A DNA stretch of 64,000 nt from Streptomyces microflavus (GCF_014650075.1 NZ_BMUG01000016.1:1-64000), one strand, 5' to 3'. Shown: positions 50,793 to 59,770, counted from the stretch's first letter. Notes: generated from the sequence alone by a model not told the origin. Program-made: numbers and translations.

Positions 50793-52690
50793 CCGGCACC
50801 CACCTGCCCGATGCCTTCGCCACCCACAAAGTGGAGGCCATGGTGAAGCTCCTGGGACTCGACCCGCTCGACGCCGCGCAGTGGGACTTCCTCCAGAGCG
50901 AGACCACCCAGGACCTCCAGGCCGCCCCGGGGTCGGGCAAGACCACCCTAATCGGGCTCAAACTCGCGCTCATGGCCGACGCATGGACCTCCCCGACACG
51001 CGGGGTGTGCGTGCTGTCCCACACCAACACGGCAAAAAACGAGATCTCAGACCGGGTGGCCTCCCTCGCCGGGGGGCGGAGTCTGCTGCGCTACCCGCAC
51101 TTCATCGGCACCATCCAGTCCTTCGTGCACACCTTCCTCGCGCTGCCGGCCGTGCGGGCCAAGGGCGTCGAGGTCCGGTCCGTCGACGACGCGGCCTTCG
51201 AGACCGCAGCAATCCGGCTCCTGCAACAACACAACTACTCCACCCTGCGCAGCTACGTGGAACGCCAGCGCGAAGGCGTCGGCATCGTCACCGGGGCAAC
51301 GTTCACCTACACGAGAGGCGAACTCGTGGTCACCGGCGCGACCAGGGAACCGCCCTTCGGCGCCGAGACGGCCAGCGGCAAGCAGTTGTCCAGCCTCAAG
51401 CGGACGCTGGCCCGTCGAGGCATCTTCCGCTACCAGGACATGTACGCCATCGCCCAGCAGTACCTTGCCGAGCGCCCCGGCATCGTCCCGGCCGTCTCCG
51501 CGCGCTTCCCGTTTGTTCTCCTCGACGAGATGCAGGACACCAGCGCCCCCCAGCACGAACTGCTGGACCTCGTCTTCGCCTCCTCGCCCACCGTCGTGCA
51601 GCGGGTAGGCGACACCAACCAGGGCATCTACCGTGACGCCGGCACCGTGGACGGGCCCGCGTCGGCGTTCCCTCTGGCCGGCGCCCCGGAGCTGCCGGTC
51701 AGCCGCCGCTTCGGACCACAGATCGCGGCAGTGGCCAGCCGCTTGACCGTCCGGCGTCCCCAGCAAGTCCATGGAGCCGGCCCCGAGGGCCAAGTCGCGG
51801 TCCTGCTGTTCGACGAGGCCACCGCGACCGACGTCGTGCCCACCTTCGAACGCATGGCCGCCGCGACCTTCCCCGAAAACGTCCTCCTCAAGCACCCGCC
51901 GCGTGTGCTGGGCGCGCGGCAGGGCCGGGGAAACTCCCAGGCATACCCACAGTCGATCTCCTGCTATTTGCCCGGCTACACCCCGCCCGGCCGCCCGACA
52001 GCCCACCGCGCCCTGATCGACGCGGCCCGCGCAGCAGGGACCCACTGGAGGCCCGGGGACAGCCACGAAGCAGTCACCGAGTTGTGGAACGCCCTGCGGG
52101 CGTGTTTCACGCCCCTGGTCGGCGACGGGCTACCGGCGCTCAGCCGCCTGGATAGGTCTGCGGCGACCCCCGGCGGCAGGGTGCGGATTCTGTTGCGTGA
52201 ACTCCTCGTCCACGGAGCCGCGTTCGACGAGGTGGGCTGGGGCATGCTCATCGAGCAGCTGACCGTCCAGATGGAACTGCTCGCCGACCGGCCGCTGAAG
52301 GCCGTCGGCCTGGATTTCACCCCTACGGCCGAGCCGGCTGTAGCAGTGGGCGGCGCCCCCCGGAGCTCCGCCGCGGTGTCGGCAGTGCGAGCCGTGCCCG
52401 GAACCATTCAGAGCGCCAAGGGCGAGACCCACGCGGCGACCCTGATCCTGGAATGCCTGGAGAAGACCGGCAAGAAGTTCGACGTGACCGAGTCGCTCCG
52501 CATGATCGCCGAGGAGAGCGACCCCCAGCGCGAGCTAAAGAGCGTCCAGGCCGCTGTGCAGCTCGTCTTCGTCGGAGCGACGCGCCCCACCCACCTCCTG
52601 GTGCTCGCTGCCCACCGCGACCGCGGCAAGCGGTACGCGGAGTTGATGATCGACACGGGCTGGGACGTCCGGGACCTCACCGAGCACTGA
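50789..52690 (+). CDS. gajB: UvrD/Rep-family helicase, Gabija GajB-like
   Basis: It starts at GTG 50789 overlapping the nuclease stop; 633 residues. SF1 motifs in order: Q-region LDAAQWDFLQSE, I LQAAPGSGKTTLIGLK, Ia CVLSHTNTAKNEI, II FVLLDEMQDTSAPQ, III QRVGDTNQGIYRD, IV VSRRFGPQIAAVASRL, V TIQSAKGETHAATLIL and VI LVFVGATRPTHLLVLA. In Gabija, GajB senses DNA ends and activates GajA. It is longer than the described Bacillus GajB (~490 residues), with the extra length in the region between motifs IV and V, so this may be a distinct actinomycete subtype. Confidence 0.85.
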   Translation: MTGTHLPDAFATHKVEAMVKLLGLDPLDAAQWDFLQSETTQDLQAAPGSGKTTLIGLKLALMADAWTSPTRGVCVLSHTNTAKNEISDRVASLAGGRSLLRYPHFIGTIQSFVHTFLALPAVRAKGVEVRSVDDAAFETAAIRLLQQHNYSTLRSYVERQREGVGIVTGATFTYTRGELVVTGATREPPFGAETASGKQLSSLKRTLARRGIFRYQDMYAIAQQYLAERPGIVPAVSARFPFVLLDEMQDTSAPQHELLDLVFASSPTVVQRVGDTNQGIYRDAGTVDGPASAFPLAGAPELPVSRRFGPQIAAVASRLTVRRPQQVHGAGPEGQVAVLLFDEATATDVVPTFERMAAATFPENVLLKHPPRVLGARQGRGNSQAYPQSISCYLPGYTPPGRPTAHRALIDAARAAGTHWRPGDSHEAVTELWNALRACFTPLVGDGLPALSRLDRSAATPGGRVRILLRELLVHGAAFDEVGWGMLIEQLTVQMELLADRPLKAVGLDFTPTAEPAVAVGGAPRSSAAVSAVRAVPGTIQSAKGETHAATLILECLEKTGKKFDVTESLRMIAEESDPQRELKSVQAAVQLVFVGATRPTHLLVLAAHRDRGKRYAELMIDTGWDVRDLTEH

Positions 52691-52893
52691 CCCCTGCTTC
52701 GTCCTGGCGGAACCGCCCCGTCCGGGTTGATGGGCGTCTCCGTCACCTTGCGGGATGTGACCGCCGGGTGGTGCGTCATCCGCATCCTGGCAGCGGTTTG
52801 AAGATGAAGACTTCGGCACGCCCCGGCACGCCGCCCAGCACGACATGCGAATGGCCAGGGTTCGACGACCAGAAAGTAGGACACCCGCAGGCC

Positions 52894-53004
52894 GAGCGGA
52901 CCACCATCCGACACAACGGCAGCCACGCCAAGATCCGCTGCAGCACCAACCAGATCACCGACATCGTGAAGGCCGTGGTCGTCCTTCGCCACGCCTCAAG
53001 CTGA
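52894..53004 (+). pseudogene. IS5-family (DDE_Tnp_4) transposase fragment, right of the Gabija pair
   Basis: The plus strand ends RTTIRHNGSHAKIRCSTN, QITDIVKAVVVLRHASS-stop, matching the last residues of DDE_Tnp_4 transposases with the piece between HAKIR and RCSTN deleted. It is the inverse-orientation counterpart of the fragment at 48265-48350. Confidence 0.55.
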
Positions 53005-53404
53005 AGTTGGAAAAGGCTCATAGTTCCGAGTTGCTGCCGTGGACCCCGTAGCCGGTGGCCCGGCCGACGAAGTGTCCGGCGTCCAACGGCCGTTCGATAA
53101 TCCTGCCAGCCAGGCCCAGCTTGGCCGCAAAGACAACAACCCGGGCCCGGCCCTTGGATACCCCTCCGCCGGACTTCGCCGTGCGTGACCGTGCCACCGG
53201 CAACTTTCCACCCTCCGTTCTCTTCGTGCCGGAGGAGGCAGCGCTCGACGGTGGACGTCCAAGCAGCACAGGGGCTTCACCTCTCCCCCCGCACGCGGGG
53301 ACGGCATCTCCTCACGGGGTGCCATCGCTGCGGGGCAGCACGGATGATCACTGGCATCTACGCTGTAGGCCATCCGAGTGACTGGACCAGGGGCGGGGAT
53401 TTTC
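53005..53404. other. Intergenic, no intact gene
   Basis: A minus frame ending near 53018 (RVVVFAAKLGLAGRII, GHFVGRATGYGVHG) is weakly coding-like and may be another relic. GGGGA before 53405 belongs to the next gene. Confidence 0.35.
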
Positions 53405-54700
53405 ATGGCGGAGCGAACGAGCAGCGCCCGAAGAGGCGGCACGGGAACTCCACGCGCATGGAGGTCCCGGCTCGGCTGCCTTACCGGCATAGGCGTCGCA
53501 CTGGCGATCGTCGGCGGCACTACTTGGGGGACCCTGGATTTCCTGGGCTACTGGCCGGGATCCTCGATGACGACAGTCTGGGATTCCCGGAGCGAAAGCA
53601 AAGCTGCCGAGGAGAGCACCCACCAGACCTGGCTCGTCGGCGACACCCTCACGCTCGCCCGGTACGACGCCGTCACCGGCTTCGACGCCGACTCGGGCAA
53701 GGAGCGCTGGCAGTTCGTCCCGCCGCGGGGAACCGATATCTACGCCGCCAGCAAGACCACCGACAGCGCCCGGGCGCTGGTCGCCCATACCGGAATGACC
53801 GGAGCAGCCAGCGGGCGCTGCGCCGTCGTCACGGCGCTGGACCTCACCGACGGGCGCGAACTGTGGAACACCACCCTCGCCATGGCGAGCGGGGGCACCG
53901 CCGACAGATCCGATGCCCTGGCCACCGGCGGCGGGCTCGGCGTGGTCCTCGACGCCGGGACCGGAACGGACACCACCACCGTGCGCGCATTCGATCTGCT
54001 CACCGGCTCTGAACGCTGGACGGCCGCTGTGCCCAAGGGCTGCGCCCCAGCCAGGACCGCCGTTGCGCCGAAGCAGGTCGTCGCAGTACTGGCCTGCGGC
54101 GAGGAGGTGAAGCTGGCCGCCTTCGACCCTGCCGACGGCAAGGAACGGTGGACCACACCCCTCGACACCCGCAATGGCGTTGCCACCGGCTCGAGCGTCA
54201 CGATCACAGCCACCGACCCGATTGTGCTGCGAGTCGACGAGGGCGACCGGGGCATCGAGGCCTTCCTCACCTTCGGGCCGGGCGGCCGCCCCGGAGCGCG
54301 GGTCCAGGTCACCGGCGACGACTACGGCTCGATCGGCCCGGACACGGTCGTCTCCGACAAGCGACTCTTCGCGCTCACCGACGGCGGCCCCTGGGGACGT
54401 CTCGTCGCCTTCGACCTGACATCCGGCGACGAACTGTGGCAGAACGACGACATCGGCGGGGCCGCCTACACCATCCAGGGACTGCACACCCATGCAGGCC
54501 GGGTCATGGCCGTGAAGGCATCCGACAGATACGGGGACCACCTGTACGGCTTCGACGCCGCCACCGGAGACGAGGAGGAGGACCGCACCTTCCGGAACAA
54601 CGCGGGCTCCTTCGACCGCCTCCTCCCCTACAAGGACCGGATCATCGCCATCCGCTCGAGCAACTCCGCCAAGCCCTTCACCGCGTACGAGCGCTGGTGA
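53405..54700 (+). CDS. Membrane-anchored PQQ-like beta-propeller protein
   Basis: ATG 53405 after GGGGA; 431 residues. A basic N-terminus and one membrane helix (LTGIGVALAIVGGTTWGTL) anchor an outside eight-bladed-type propeller built of PQQ-like repeats (ARYDAVTGFDADSGKERWQF, VTALDLTDGRELWNTTLAM, VRAFDLLTGSERWTAAVP, AAFDPADGKERWTTPLD, VAFDLTSGDELWQNDD). No cofactor residues can be asserted. Such proteins serve as scaffolds (BamB-like) or sensors. Monocistronic, sharing a strong hairpin with the convergent gene block. Confidence 0.8.
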   Translation: MAERTSSARRGGTGTPRAWRSRLGCLTGIGVALAIVGGTTWGTLDFLGYWPGSSMTTVWDSRSESKAAEESTHQTWLVGDTLTLARYDAVTGFDADSGKERWQFVPPRGTDIYAASKTTDSARALVAHTGMTGAASGRCAVVTALDLTDGRELWNTTLAMASGGTADRSDALATGGGLGVVLDAGTGTDTTTVRAFDLLTGSERWTAAVPKGCAPARTAVAPKQVVAVLACGEEVKLAAFDPADGKERWTTPLDTRNGVATGSSVTITATDPIVLRVDEGDRGIEAFLTFGPGGRPGARVQVTGDDYGSIGPDTVVSDKRLFALTDGGPWGRLVAFDLTSGDELWQNDDIGGAAYTIQGLHTHAGRVMAVKASDRYGDHLYGFDAATGDEEEDRTFRNNAGSFDRLLPYKDRIIAIRSSNSAKPFTAYERW

Positions 54701-54780
54701 ACTCCTTCACTTGGGCTGCCCACACTTGTTGTAGCCCTTGGTGCCGTTCGCATGGCAGGGGAGCCACGTAGAAACGCAAG

Positions 54781-54829
54781 AAGGCCCGCACCCCTGCCAC
54801 AGCTTTCGCGGCAGGGGGGGCGGGCCTTC
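54781..54829. terminator. Bidirectional hairpin between convergent genes
   Basis: Arms of about 18 bases (AAGGCCCGCACCCCTGCC against GGCAGGGG...CGGGCCTT, one bulge) sit between the propeller gene and the convergent minus-strand block. Confidence 0.7.
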
Positions 54830-54856
54830 ACAGTGAGAATCAGCCTGGCTGGGACG

Positions 54857-55540
54857 TCACGCGCCCGAACCCACGACTGCGGTGTTCAGGAGCGCGACGA
54901 CGTCGGTGCCGCACGGGTTGGTGAACAGCTGGTGGTCGCTGACATCGAGGGGCCCGAACCGCACGGACACGCGGTGTCCGGGCACGAGGGTGGTGTCCTG
55001 CCCGGCCAGTGCGGCGGTGAGCCGGTAGTGGTCCTGCTGCGCGTGGTGGGTCTGGGTGTACGGGCCGAGGCGCAGCAGGGTGTAGCCGTCGAGGCTGCCG
55101 TCGCGTTTGCGGGCCTCGATGTGCAGGGCGTAGTGGGCGGGTTCCATGCCGACGTCGTCGGGCAGGGGGAGGTTCGCGGCGGCGTGGGTGAGCGTCTCGT
55201 AGCCGGGCTGCCAGATGCCGAGGATCGCGCTGGTCGGGCAGCGCAGCCAGCCGCGTTCGATGTAGCCGAGTTCGCGGGCGTTGCGGTAGGCCGCGGCGTG
55301 CGGTGTGGCGGGGTGGACCAGGGCGACGGCGATCATCGTCCCGTGGTCGTCGCCGGGCCGGGTGTGCGCGCGTTCGATGAACGGGCCGACCCTGACGGCG
55401 ATGTCCTGGGAGAGGCCGGGAGCCCAGGGCTGCGGGTTGCGCAGGGCGGTGAGCGTCGCACGGAACTGGTCGACGACGGCCTGGTCCTGGAGAGAGATGG
55501 CGCCTGGAGCGCGGCCGCAGCGGCGGAAGCGACGGATCAT
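54857..55540 (-). CDS. Unknown 227-residue protein
   Basis: ATG 55540 (MIRRFRRCGRAPGAISL) after GGAGAG. Soluble, without signal peptide. Segments such as QDIAVRVGPFIERAHTRPGD, RCPTSAILGIWQPGYETL, MEPAHYALHIEARKRDGS and VPGHRVSVRFGPLDVSDHQL suggest a compact beta-rich fold. I do not recognise the family. It is the last gene of a long minus-strand block of plasmid-type genes. Confidence 0.65.
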   Translation of the reverse strand: MIRRFRRCGRAPGAISLQDQAVVDQFRATLTALRNPQPWAPGLSQDIAVRVGPFIERAHTRPGDDHGTMIAVALVHPATPHAAAYRNARELGYIERGWLRCPTSAILGIWQPGYETLTHAAANLPLPDDVGMEPAHYALHIEARKRDGSLDGYTLLRLGPYTQTHHAQQDHYRLTAALAGQDTTLVPGHRVSVRFGPLDVSDHQLFTNPCGTDVVALLNTAVVGSGA

Positions 55541-55557
55541 CGGGGGCTCTCCTGCTC

Positions 55558-56052
55558 TTAGATGGGGTGGGTGCTGGCCGGTCGGAGGTAGTGGGCGGCG
55601 GTGTTCACGAAGGTGTCGTGGGCGTCCTTCGCCGCCTCGCGGGCCGTGGTGAGGTCCTCGGTGGTGGCGTACGCGTTCCGCATGGCGTAGGTCAGCTCGA
55701 TCATGCGGTCGGCGGCGGTGCGCACGGCCTGGTCCTCGATGAGGACGCGCAGGGCGATCAGGGGGCGGGTGATGGCGCTGCGGGTCATGTGGCTCTCGCC
55801 GCGCAGGGTTTCGATCCGTTCGGTGCCCGCGCTCGTGAGGGTGGCGTCGCCGCGCCGCCACATCGCGGTGCGGTGGTCGCTGGCGGCGCAGGCCAGGGCG
55901 GTGACGGCTTCCAGGCGGTCGCGGCGGATCGTCTGGCCGTGGGTGACGCGGATCTGTCGTTCGGCGGCGCGTTCCTGGAAGCGGCCGGAGACGATCGCAC
56001 CGAGCAGGGTGGCGACGACGGCAAGTGAGGCGGGGACGAGGACGGTTAACAC
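55558..56052 (-). CDS. Unknown membrane-anchored helical protein
   Basis: I chose GTG 56052 (MLTVLVPASLAVVATLL) with AGGAG upstream; 164 residues. One N-terminal transmembrane helix is followed by a cytoplasmic helical region (SGRFQERAAERQIRVTHGQT, RDRLEAVTALACAASDHRT, ADRMIELTYAMRNAYATTED). This is a layout common in short streptomycete proteins of unknown role. It starts just after a hairpin, so it may have its own promoter. Confidence 0.65.
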   Translation of the reverse strand: MLTVLVPASLAVVATLLGAIVSGRFQERAAERQIRVTHGQTIRRDRLEAVTALACAASDHRTAMWRRGDATLTSAGTERIETLRGESHMTRSAITRPLIALRVLIEDQAVRTAADRMIELTYAMRNAYATTEDLTTAREAAKDAHDTFVNTAAHYLRPASTHPI

Positions 56053-56090
56053 GCAAGAGCTCCTGGTGCTGATGGAAGGGGAAGAGGAAA

Positions 56091-56126
56091 GCGCCGTGCC
56101 CCGGCCTTTCGGTCGGGGCACGGCGC
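56091..56126 (-). terminator. Hairpin after the OB-like gene
   Basis: GCGCCGTGCCCCGGCC and GGTCGGGGCACGGCGC pair over 16 bases with one wobble and a four-base loop, 22 bases past the stop at 56149. Confidence 0.65.
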
Positions 56127-56148
56127 TGGGGTGGTCAGGTGTGGGTGG

Positions 56149-56640
56149 TCACTCGCCGCCGGCGGACTGGCGTTCCTCGTACGTGTCGAGGAGCGCGCCG
56201 ATCTTGTCGGGGTCGGGTGCGGTGCCGACCGGCTGGCCGGTCTCGGTGAAGACCTCCACGCCGGTGGTGTCGGCGTCGAAGTAGCAGAGGTACGGCCCGA
56301 ACCGCTCCAGCACCGCCGTGGCGTCTGGGGCCGGGTCGGTGAGGAGGGGCGCGGTCTCCAGGACGGCGAGGGTGGTGACGGCCAGCCACACCGGCTCGTC
56401 GGGGGTGCGGGGGAGTCGGAGGTGGCCGGTGACGCGGAGCTTGTCACCGGGTGCCAGGTCGTGGATGGCCGCGAGGGCCAGGGCGGGGTCGGTGACGCCG
56501 CACGGCAGGATCATTTCGTCGGTGCGCTCGTCGGTGGGGGAGACGGTGAGGCGGAACCGGGCCGTGCTGCCGTGCAGGTCGCCGGGCACGCTGGGCTCCT
56601 CCAGGAAGCCGTCCAGGACTATGGGTGCGTTGGTGTCCAT
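56149..56640 (-). CDS. Small OB-fold-like protein of unknown role
   Basis: 163 residues, ATG 56640 (MDTNAPIVLDGFLEEPS). The first ~100 residues alternate strands in an SSB-like order: GFLEEPS, TARFRLTVSPTDE, LAPGDKLRVTGHLRLPRTP and PVWLAVTTLAVLE. This suggests an OB barrel that could bind nucleic acid. An acidic C-terminal tail (ERFGPYLCYFDADTTGVEV) follows. The OB assignment is by pattern only. It lies 3 bases after the Lsr2-like gene and is co-transcribed. Confidence 0.55.
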   Translation of the reverse strand: MDTNAPIVLDGFLEEPSVPGDLHGSTARFRLTVSPTDERTDEMILPCGVTDPALALAAIHDLAPGDKLRVTGHLRLPRTPDEPVWLAVTTLAVLETAPLLTDPAPDATAVLERFGPYLCYFDADTTGVEVFTETGQPVGTAPDPDKIGALLDTYEERQSAGGE

Positions 56641-56643
56641 GGG

Positions 56644-57315
56644 TCAGCCGGCCTTCCGGGCGGGGGCCCGGTGGGCGGTGTCGTACGCCTCCTGGATCCG
56701 CTGGGGCACCATGCCCTGGTCGGCGACCTGGTGTCCGTTCTCCCGGGCCCAGGGCCGGATGGCGGCGAGCTCCTGCCGGCTGCGGCCACTGCCCGTACGG
56801 GTTGCGGTGGGCGCGGCCGCCGTGGTGCGGGTGTTCGCCTTCACGGTCCGCAGCTCCTCCTGAGCGCGTTCCAGTTCGGCCTTGGCCCTGGCGACCTTCT
56901 CGTCGGCCTCGCGCTGGGCGGCCTCGGTGTCGCGGCGCTCGGTCAGCTCCGCGAGGTCGGCGGTGATGCGGGTGGCCCGGTTGCGGACGGCGGCGGCCGG
57001 GTGGGCGAGGGCCCAGTCCAGCAGCTCCTGGACGGGGTTGGAGAAGGTCAGCGGGACGACGGGGACGTCGATGGTCTCGGTGGCGGGAGCGGTCGTCATG
57101 GTGGGTGCGTCTCCGGTTTCCGGGATGAGGGGGAGCAGGGCGGTGACGGTGTCGGGGTCGGTGGGCAGCCCGAGGACGTCCAGGAGCAGCGTCATGTCGT
57201 GCTTGTCGCGGGAGTGGTGGGCGGTGACCCGGGCCGCGGCGGCGAGCTGCTGTGCGGAGGGGGGGTCCAGGGGGAGGGACTCGGCTTCGAGGGCTTGCGC
57301 CCAGTCGGTGAACAC
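56644..57315 (-). CDS. Protein with Lsr2-type C-terminal DNA-binding segment
   Basis: I chose GTG 57315 (MFTDWAQALEAESLPLD); the frame is open further up but reads as antisense noise. 223 residues. A helical first half (MTLLLDVLGLPTDPDTVT and a second region near VVPLTFSNPVQELLDWAL) leads to a long coiled coil (RDTEAAQREADEKVARAKAE). It ends with SRQELAAIRPWARENGHQV, ADQGMVPQRIQEAYDTAH, the AT-hook-like minor-groove domain of Lsr2. It probably acts as a plasmid- or island-encoded nucleoid silencer or partner of host Lsr2. Confidence 0.72.
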   Translation of the reverse strand: MFTDWAQALEAESLPLDPPSAQQLAAAARVTAHHSRDKHDMTLLLDVLGLPTDPDTVTALLPLIPETGDAPTMTTAPATETIDVPVVPLTFSNPVQELLDWALAHPAAAVRNRATRITADLAELTERRDTEAAQREADEKVARAKAELERAQEELRTVKANTRTTAAAPTATRTGSGRSRQELAAIRPWARENGHQVADQGMVPQRIQEAYDTAHRAPARKAG

Positions 57316-57319
57316 AGCG

Positions 57320-57868
57320 CTACGCCGCCTTGCCGGTGAGGGCGAGTTCCAGCACGCGCCGGTTGGCGGCCGCCTGCTGAGGGGTGATCGGCTGCTTCCA
57401 ACGGCTGTAGGGCTCGGGCCGGGTGGGGATGAGCTCCAGCTCCAGGCGGGCGAGGGCCTTGTCTCGAACGGTCGGCGGGGCGGTGCGTGCCGTGTGCCGC
57501 TGCTCGCGTCGGCGGCGGTCCTGGTCGGCCACCACCCCGGCCCAGTCGTCACCGAGGCGGGCCGTGAGCTGTTTGCGCAGCCTGGTGCGGTCGCGCTTGG
57601 TGGTCGCCGCCCACACCCCGGTCGGCGTGAGGTCGGGGTTGGCGAGCGCCCACTTGAGGCACTCGGTGACGACCGGGCAGGTGGAGCAGGCCTGTTTGGC
57701 CTGGGCGGTGGCCTTCTCCCGGGCGCGCGGGTCGTCCGTGGTGCTGACGTCCTCGATCGCGAACTGGGCGGGGGTGGTGCGGCAGGCCAGGGGCTGGTCG
57801 GAGACGGGGAAGGGGATCCGGGTGTCGGCCGGGACGAGCGTCGCCGTGCCGGTACGGGAGCCGGGCAT
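57320..57868 (-). CDS. WhiB-like regulator with long C-terminal extension
   Basis: ATG 57868 after GAGGAGG; 182 residues, nearly double the usual Wbl length. Cluster ligands: Cys in QPLACRTTPAQF and in KQACSTCPVVTECLKWAL. The usual G(V/I)WGG turn is GVWAATTKRDR, so the second glycine pair is changed. The C-terminal ~85 residues are basic and helical (RDKALARLELELIPTRPEPY, ITPQQAAANRRVLELAL). Plasmid-borne Wbl proteins of this form are common in Streptomyces. It starts the Lsr2-like/OB-like group. Confidence 0.82.
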   Translation of the reverse strand: MPGSRTGTATLVPADTRIPFPVSDQPLACRTTPAQFAIEDVSTTDDPRAREKATAQAKQACSTCPVVTECLKWALANPDLTPTGVWAATTKRDRTRLRKQLTARLGDDWAGVVADQDRRRREQRHTARTAPPTVRDKALARLELELIPTRPEPYSRWKQPITPQQAAANRRVLELALTGKAA

Positions 57869-57917
57869 GAGAAGCCTCCTCGGAGGAGCAAGACGGGGTG
57901 TGGTGTGGGCGGTGCGG

Positions 57918-58196
57918 TCAGGCGTGGTCGTCGCCGCGGCGGCGTCCGGCCTGGACGTCGGAGGCGAACCGGCCGAGGCGGGCCTCGGTGGGAAGGGCTG
58001 CGATCCACGTTTCGGCGCAGCTCTTGTGAACGGGCTCGCCTGCGTGGGAGCGCATGGGTGTGGGGTGGTCGCACAGGGTGCAGGGGCGGTCCTGCCAGCG
58101 GTCGAAGTGGCGGGCGTCGCGCCAGTCGAGGAGGCCGCCGGGGGCCGGGATCAGTCCCGGCTCGACCGACGGTTTCTTGCCTCGGGTGCGGGTCAC
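57918..58196 (-). CDS. Small Cys/His protein, possible zinc ribbon
   Basis: GTG 58196 overlapping the ASCH stop (GTGA); 92 residues. It contains RPCTLCDHPTPMRSHAGE and PVHKSCAETWIAAL, a CxxC...H...C arrangement that may bind zinc. Unknown role; co-transcribed with its neighbours. Confidence 0.6.
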   Translation of the reverse strand: MTRTRGKKPSVEPGLIPAPGGLLDWRDARHFDRWQDRPCTLCDHPTPMRSHAGEPVHKSCAETWIAALPTEARLGRFASDVQAGRRRGDDHA

Positions 58197-58636
58197 GGCC
58201 GGAAGTCGGGCAGCTGCTGGAGGACCTGGTCCACGAGGTCCTGTGCCGGTTTCCAGGCCGGGAGCGCGCCTGTGGCGGGCACGGGCAGCGGCAGCTCGTG
58301 GACGTCGGTGAGGACCAGGTGGTGCGCGTCGCGCTCCGCCCAGGGGCTGGGGCAGCGGGCGGGCCCTTGGTCCTGGTGGCAGTCGGTGAGCCGGGCGAGG
58401 CCGATGACCGCACCGAGGGGGAGGTCGCGGCCACGGATCGCGGTAGCGACCAGCGGGTCGCGCAGCAGAGCAGGTGGCGGCTTTGCCTTCCCGGCGTGGA
58501 GAAGGACCCAGCCTCGCCAGCTCCAGGGCGTGGGCCTGTTCTCAGGGGACTTGCCCGCGAGGATGCAGGTCGCCCAGGGCTGGCGGATGGTGATGCCCCG
58601 GATCCAGTCGCCGCCTTCGAGTTCGGCGGCGCTCAC
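58193..58636 (-). CDS. ASCH-domain protein
   Basis: GTG 58636 overlapping the GGDEF stop (GTGA); 147 residues. ITIRQPWATCILAGKSPENR and WRGWVLLHAGKAKPPPALL, with GAVIGLARLTDCHQ, are typical of ASCH domains (PUA-like RNA/nucleotide-binding fold; some hydrolyse modified cytidines). The role on mobile elements is unknown. Confidence 0.75.
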   Translation of the reverse strand: MSAAELEGGDWIRGITIRQPWATCILAGKSPENRPTPWSWRGWVLLHAGKAKPPPALLRDPLVATAIRGRDLPLGAVIGLARLTDCHQDQGPARCPSPWAERDAHHLVLTDVHELPLPVPATGALPAWKPAQDLVDQVLQQLPDFRP

Positions 58637-59319
58637 GCGGCACCGGCCAGGAGGTGTGTCCCACGGCGGCCGGCGCGGCGGCCGTTGACCGTCTCCGCGT
58701 AGGCGTCGGCCCGCGTCGCGCAGTACGGGAACGGAACCTCGCCCTTCTTGACCCTGTACATGGCGGTGTCCGCGCCACGCAGGATCTGGCTCATGTCCTC
58801 GCCGGGGAGGTCCGCTGCGCGGGCGATGCCGATCGAGACGTCCAGGCGCAGGGTGAGCCCGTCGTGCTGGATGGGCTGTCGTAGCTGCTCGCGCAGCACG
58901 GTGATCTCCGCGAGGGCGGCCGAAGATGGGATGACGGCGCAGACGGCGAATTCGTCGCCGCCCAACCGGGCCGCGAGCGCCTTACGGCCCGACCTCCACC
59001 GGGCGAGGCGTCGGCCCAGGGTCTGGATGACGGTGTCGCCCGCGGTGTGGCCGTAGGTGTCGTTGACGGCCTTGAAGTCGACCCCGTCCAGCATCAGGAC
59101 GTGCACGGCGTTTCGGCGGCGGGTGCGCAGGAGCCGCTCTCCGTAGGCGACGAACTCCGGTCGGCACGGCAGTTCGGTGAGCGGGTCCTTGCGGCCGTCG
59201 GCGATCTGCTTGTACAGGCTGACGGCGTGGAGGGCCCAGCCGGTCAGGGGCACGGCTGCAGCGGTGATCAGGAGGGCGTTCGGGCCGATGATGCCCGGTA
59301 AGCGCATGGCGGAGTTCAT
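58633..59319 (-). CDS. Membrane-anchored GGDEF diguanylate cyclase
   Basis: ATG 59319; 228 residues. One N-terminal hydrophobic segment (ALLITAAAVPLTGWALHAV), then DPLTELPCRPEFV, VLMLDGVDFKAVNDTYGH, the active-site loop RLGGDEFAV (intact GGDEF) and RLDVSIGIARAADLP. It should make c-di-GMP, the signal that holds Streptomyces in vegetative growth through BldD. An element-borne cyclase could shift host development. It is first in a string of three genes joined by GTGA overlaps. Confidence 0.85.
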   Translation of the reverse strand: MNSAMRLPGIIGPNALLITAAAVPLTGWALHAVSLYKQIADGRKDPLTELPCRPEFVAYGERLLRTRRRNAVHVLMLDGVDFKAVNDTYGHTAGDTVIQTLGRRLARWRSGRKALAARLGGDEFAVCAVIPSSAALAEITVLREQLRQPIQHDGLTLRLDVSIGIARAADLPGEDMSQILRGADTAMYRVKKGEVPFPYCATRADAYAETVNGRRAGRRGTHLLAGAA

Positions 59320-59440
59320 ACTGAGGTGTCCCTCTCTCGTCTCTTCCACGGGTGGGGGTAGCTCGGGACCGCCGTTGCGTCGGCGGTCCCGAGCGTTTGT
59401 GGTGCTGGTGAGCGTGGCGCGCGACAGCCCTTTCGGGCCG

Positions 59441-59770
59441 TCAGCGGCCTGTGCGGGTACGGGTCTCGTTGCGGATGGCCCGCCCGTCGGGGTGTTCCAG
59501 GACAACGGCGGTCAGCGTGTGCCACCAGATGTCCGCGTACCTCTGCCGCTCCTCCAGCTCCCGGAGCTTTTCGGTGAGCAGGTCGAAGCGGGCGGTGAGG
59601 GTGTCGCACAGGCACTGCGCCTCGGGGTCCTGGATCCTGGCCATGCAGCCGGGGGAGAGGCACAGGGCCCCGTCCGGGTCGGTGAACCAGGAGCACCCGG
59701 CCGGAACCGTGTCGGGCGTGGTGGGCAGGGGGTTGTCCCGCGTGCCGGCGGCGAGGGTCGGGCGGTTCAT
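59441..59770 (-). CDS. Unknown 109-residue Cys-containing protein
   Basis: ATG 59770 after AAAGGA (MNRPTLAAGTRDNPLPTT). An N-terminal Cys cluster (AGCSWFTDPDGALCLSPGC, QDPEAQCLCDTLTARF) is followed by a helix (LLTEKLRELEERQRYADIWW). Possibly zinc-binding. Unknown. Confidence 0.6.
   Translation of the reverse strand: MNRPTLAAGTRDNPLPTTPDTVPAGCSWFTDPDGALCLSPGCMARIQDPEAQCLCDTLTARFDLLTEKLRELEERQRYADIWWHTLTAVVLEHPDGRAIRNETRTRTGR

Noticed and set aside
49727..52690. Extension of the helicase to a 987-codon protein
   Set aside because: The upstream third overlaps the OLD nuclease in another frame and is Arg/Pro-rich noise. The GTG at 50789 overlaps the nuclease stop.
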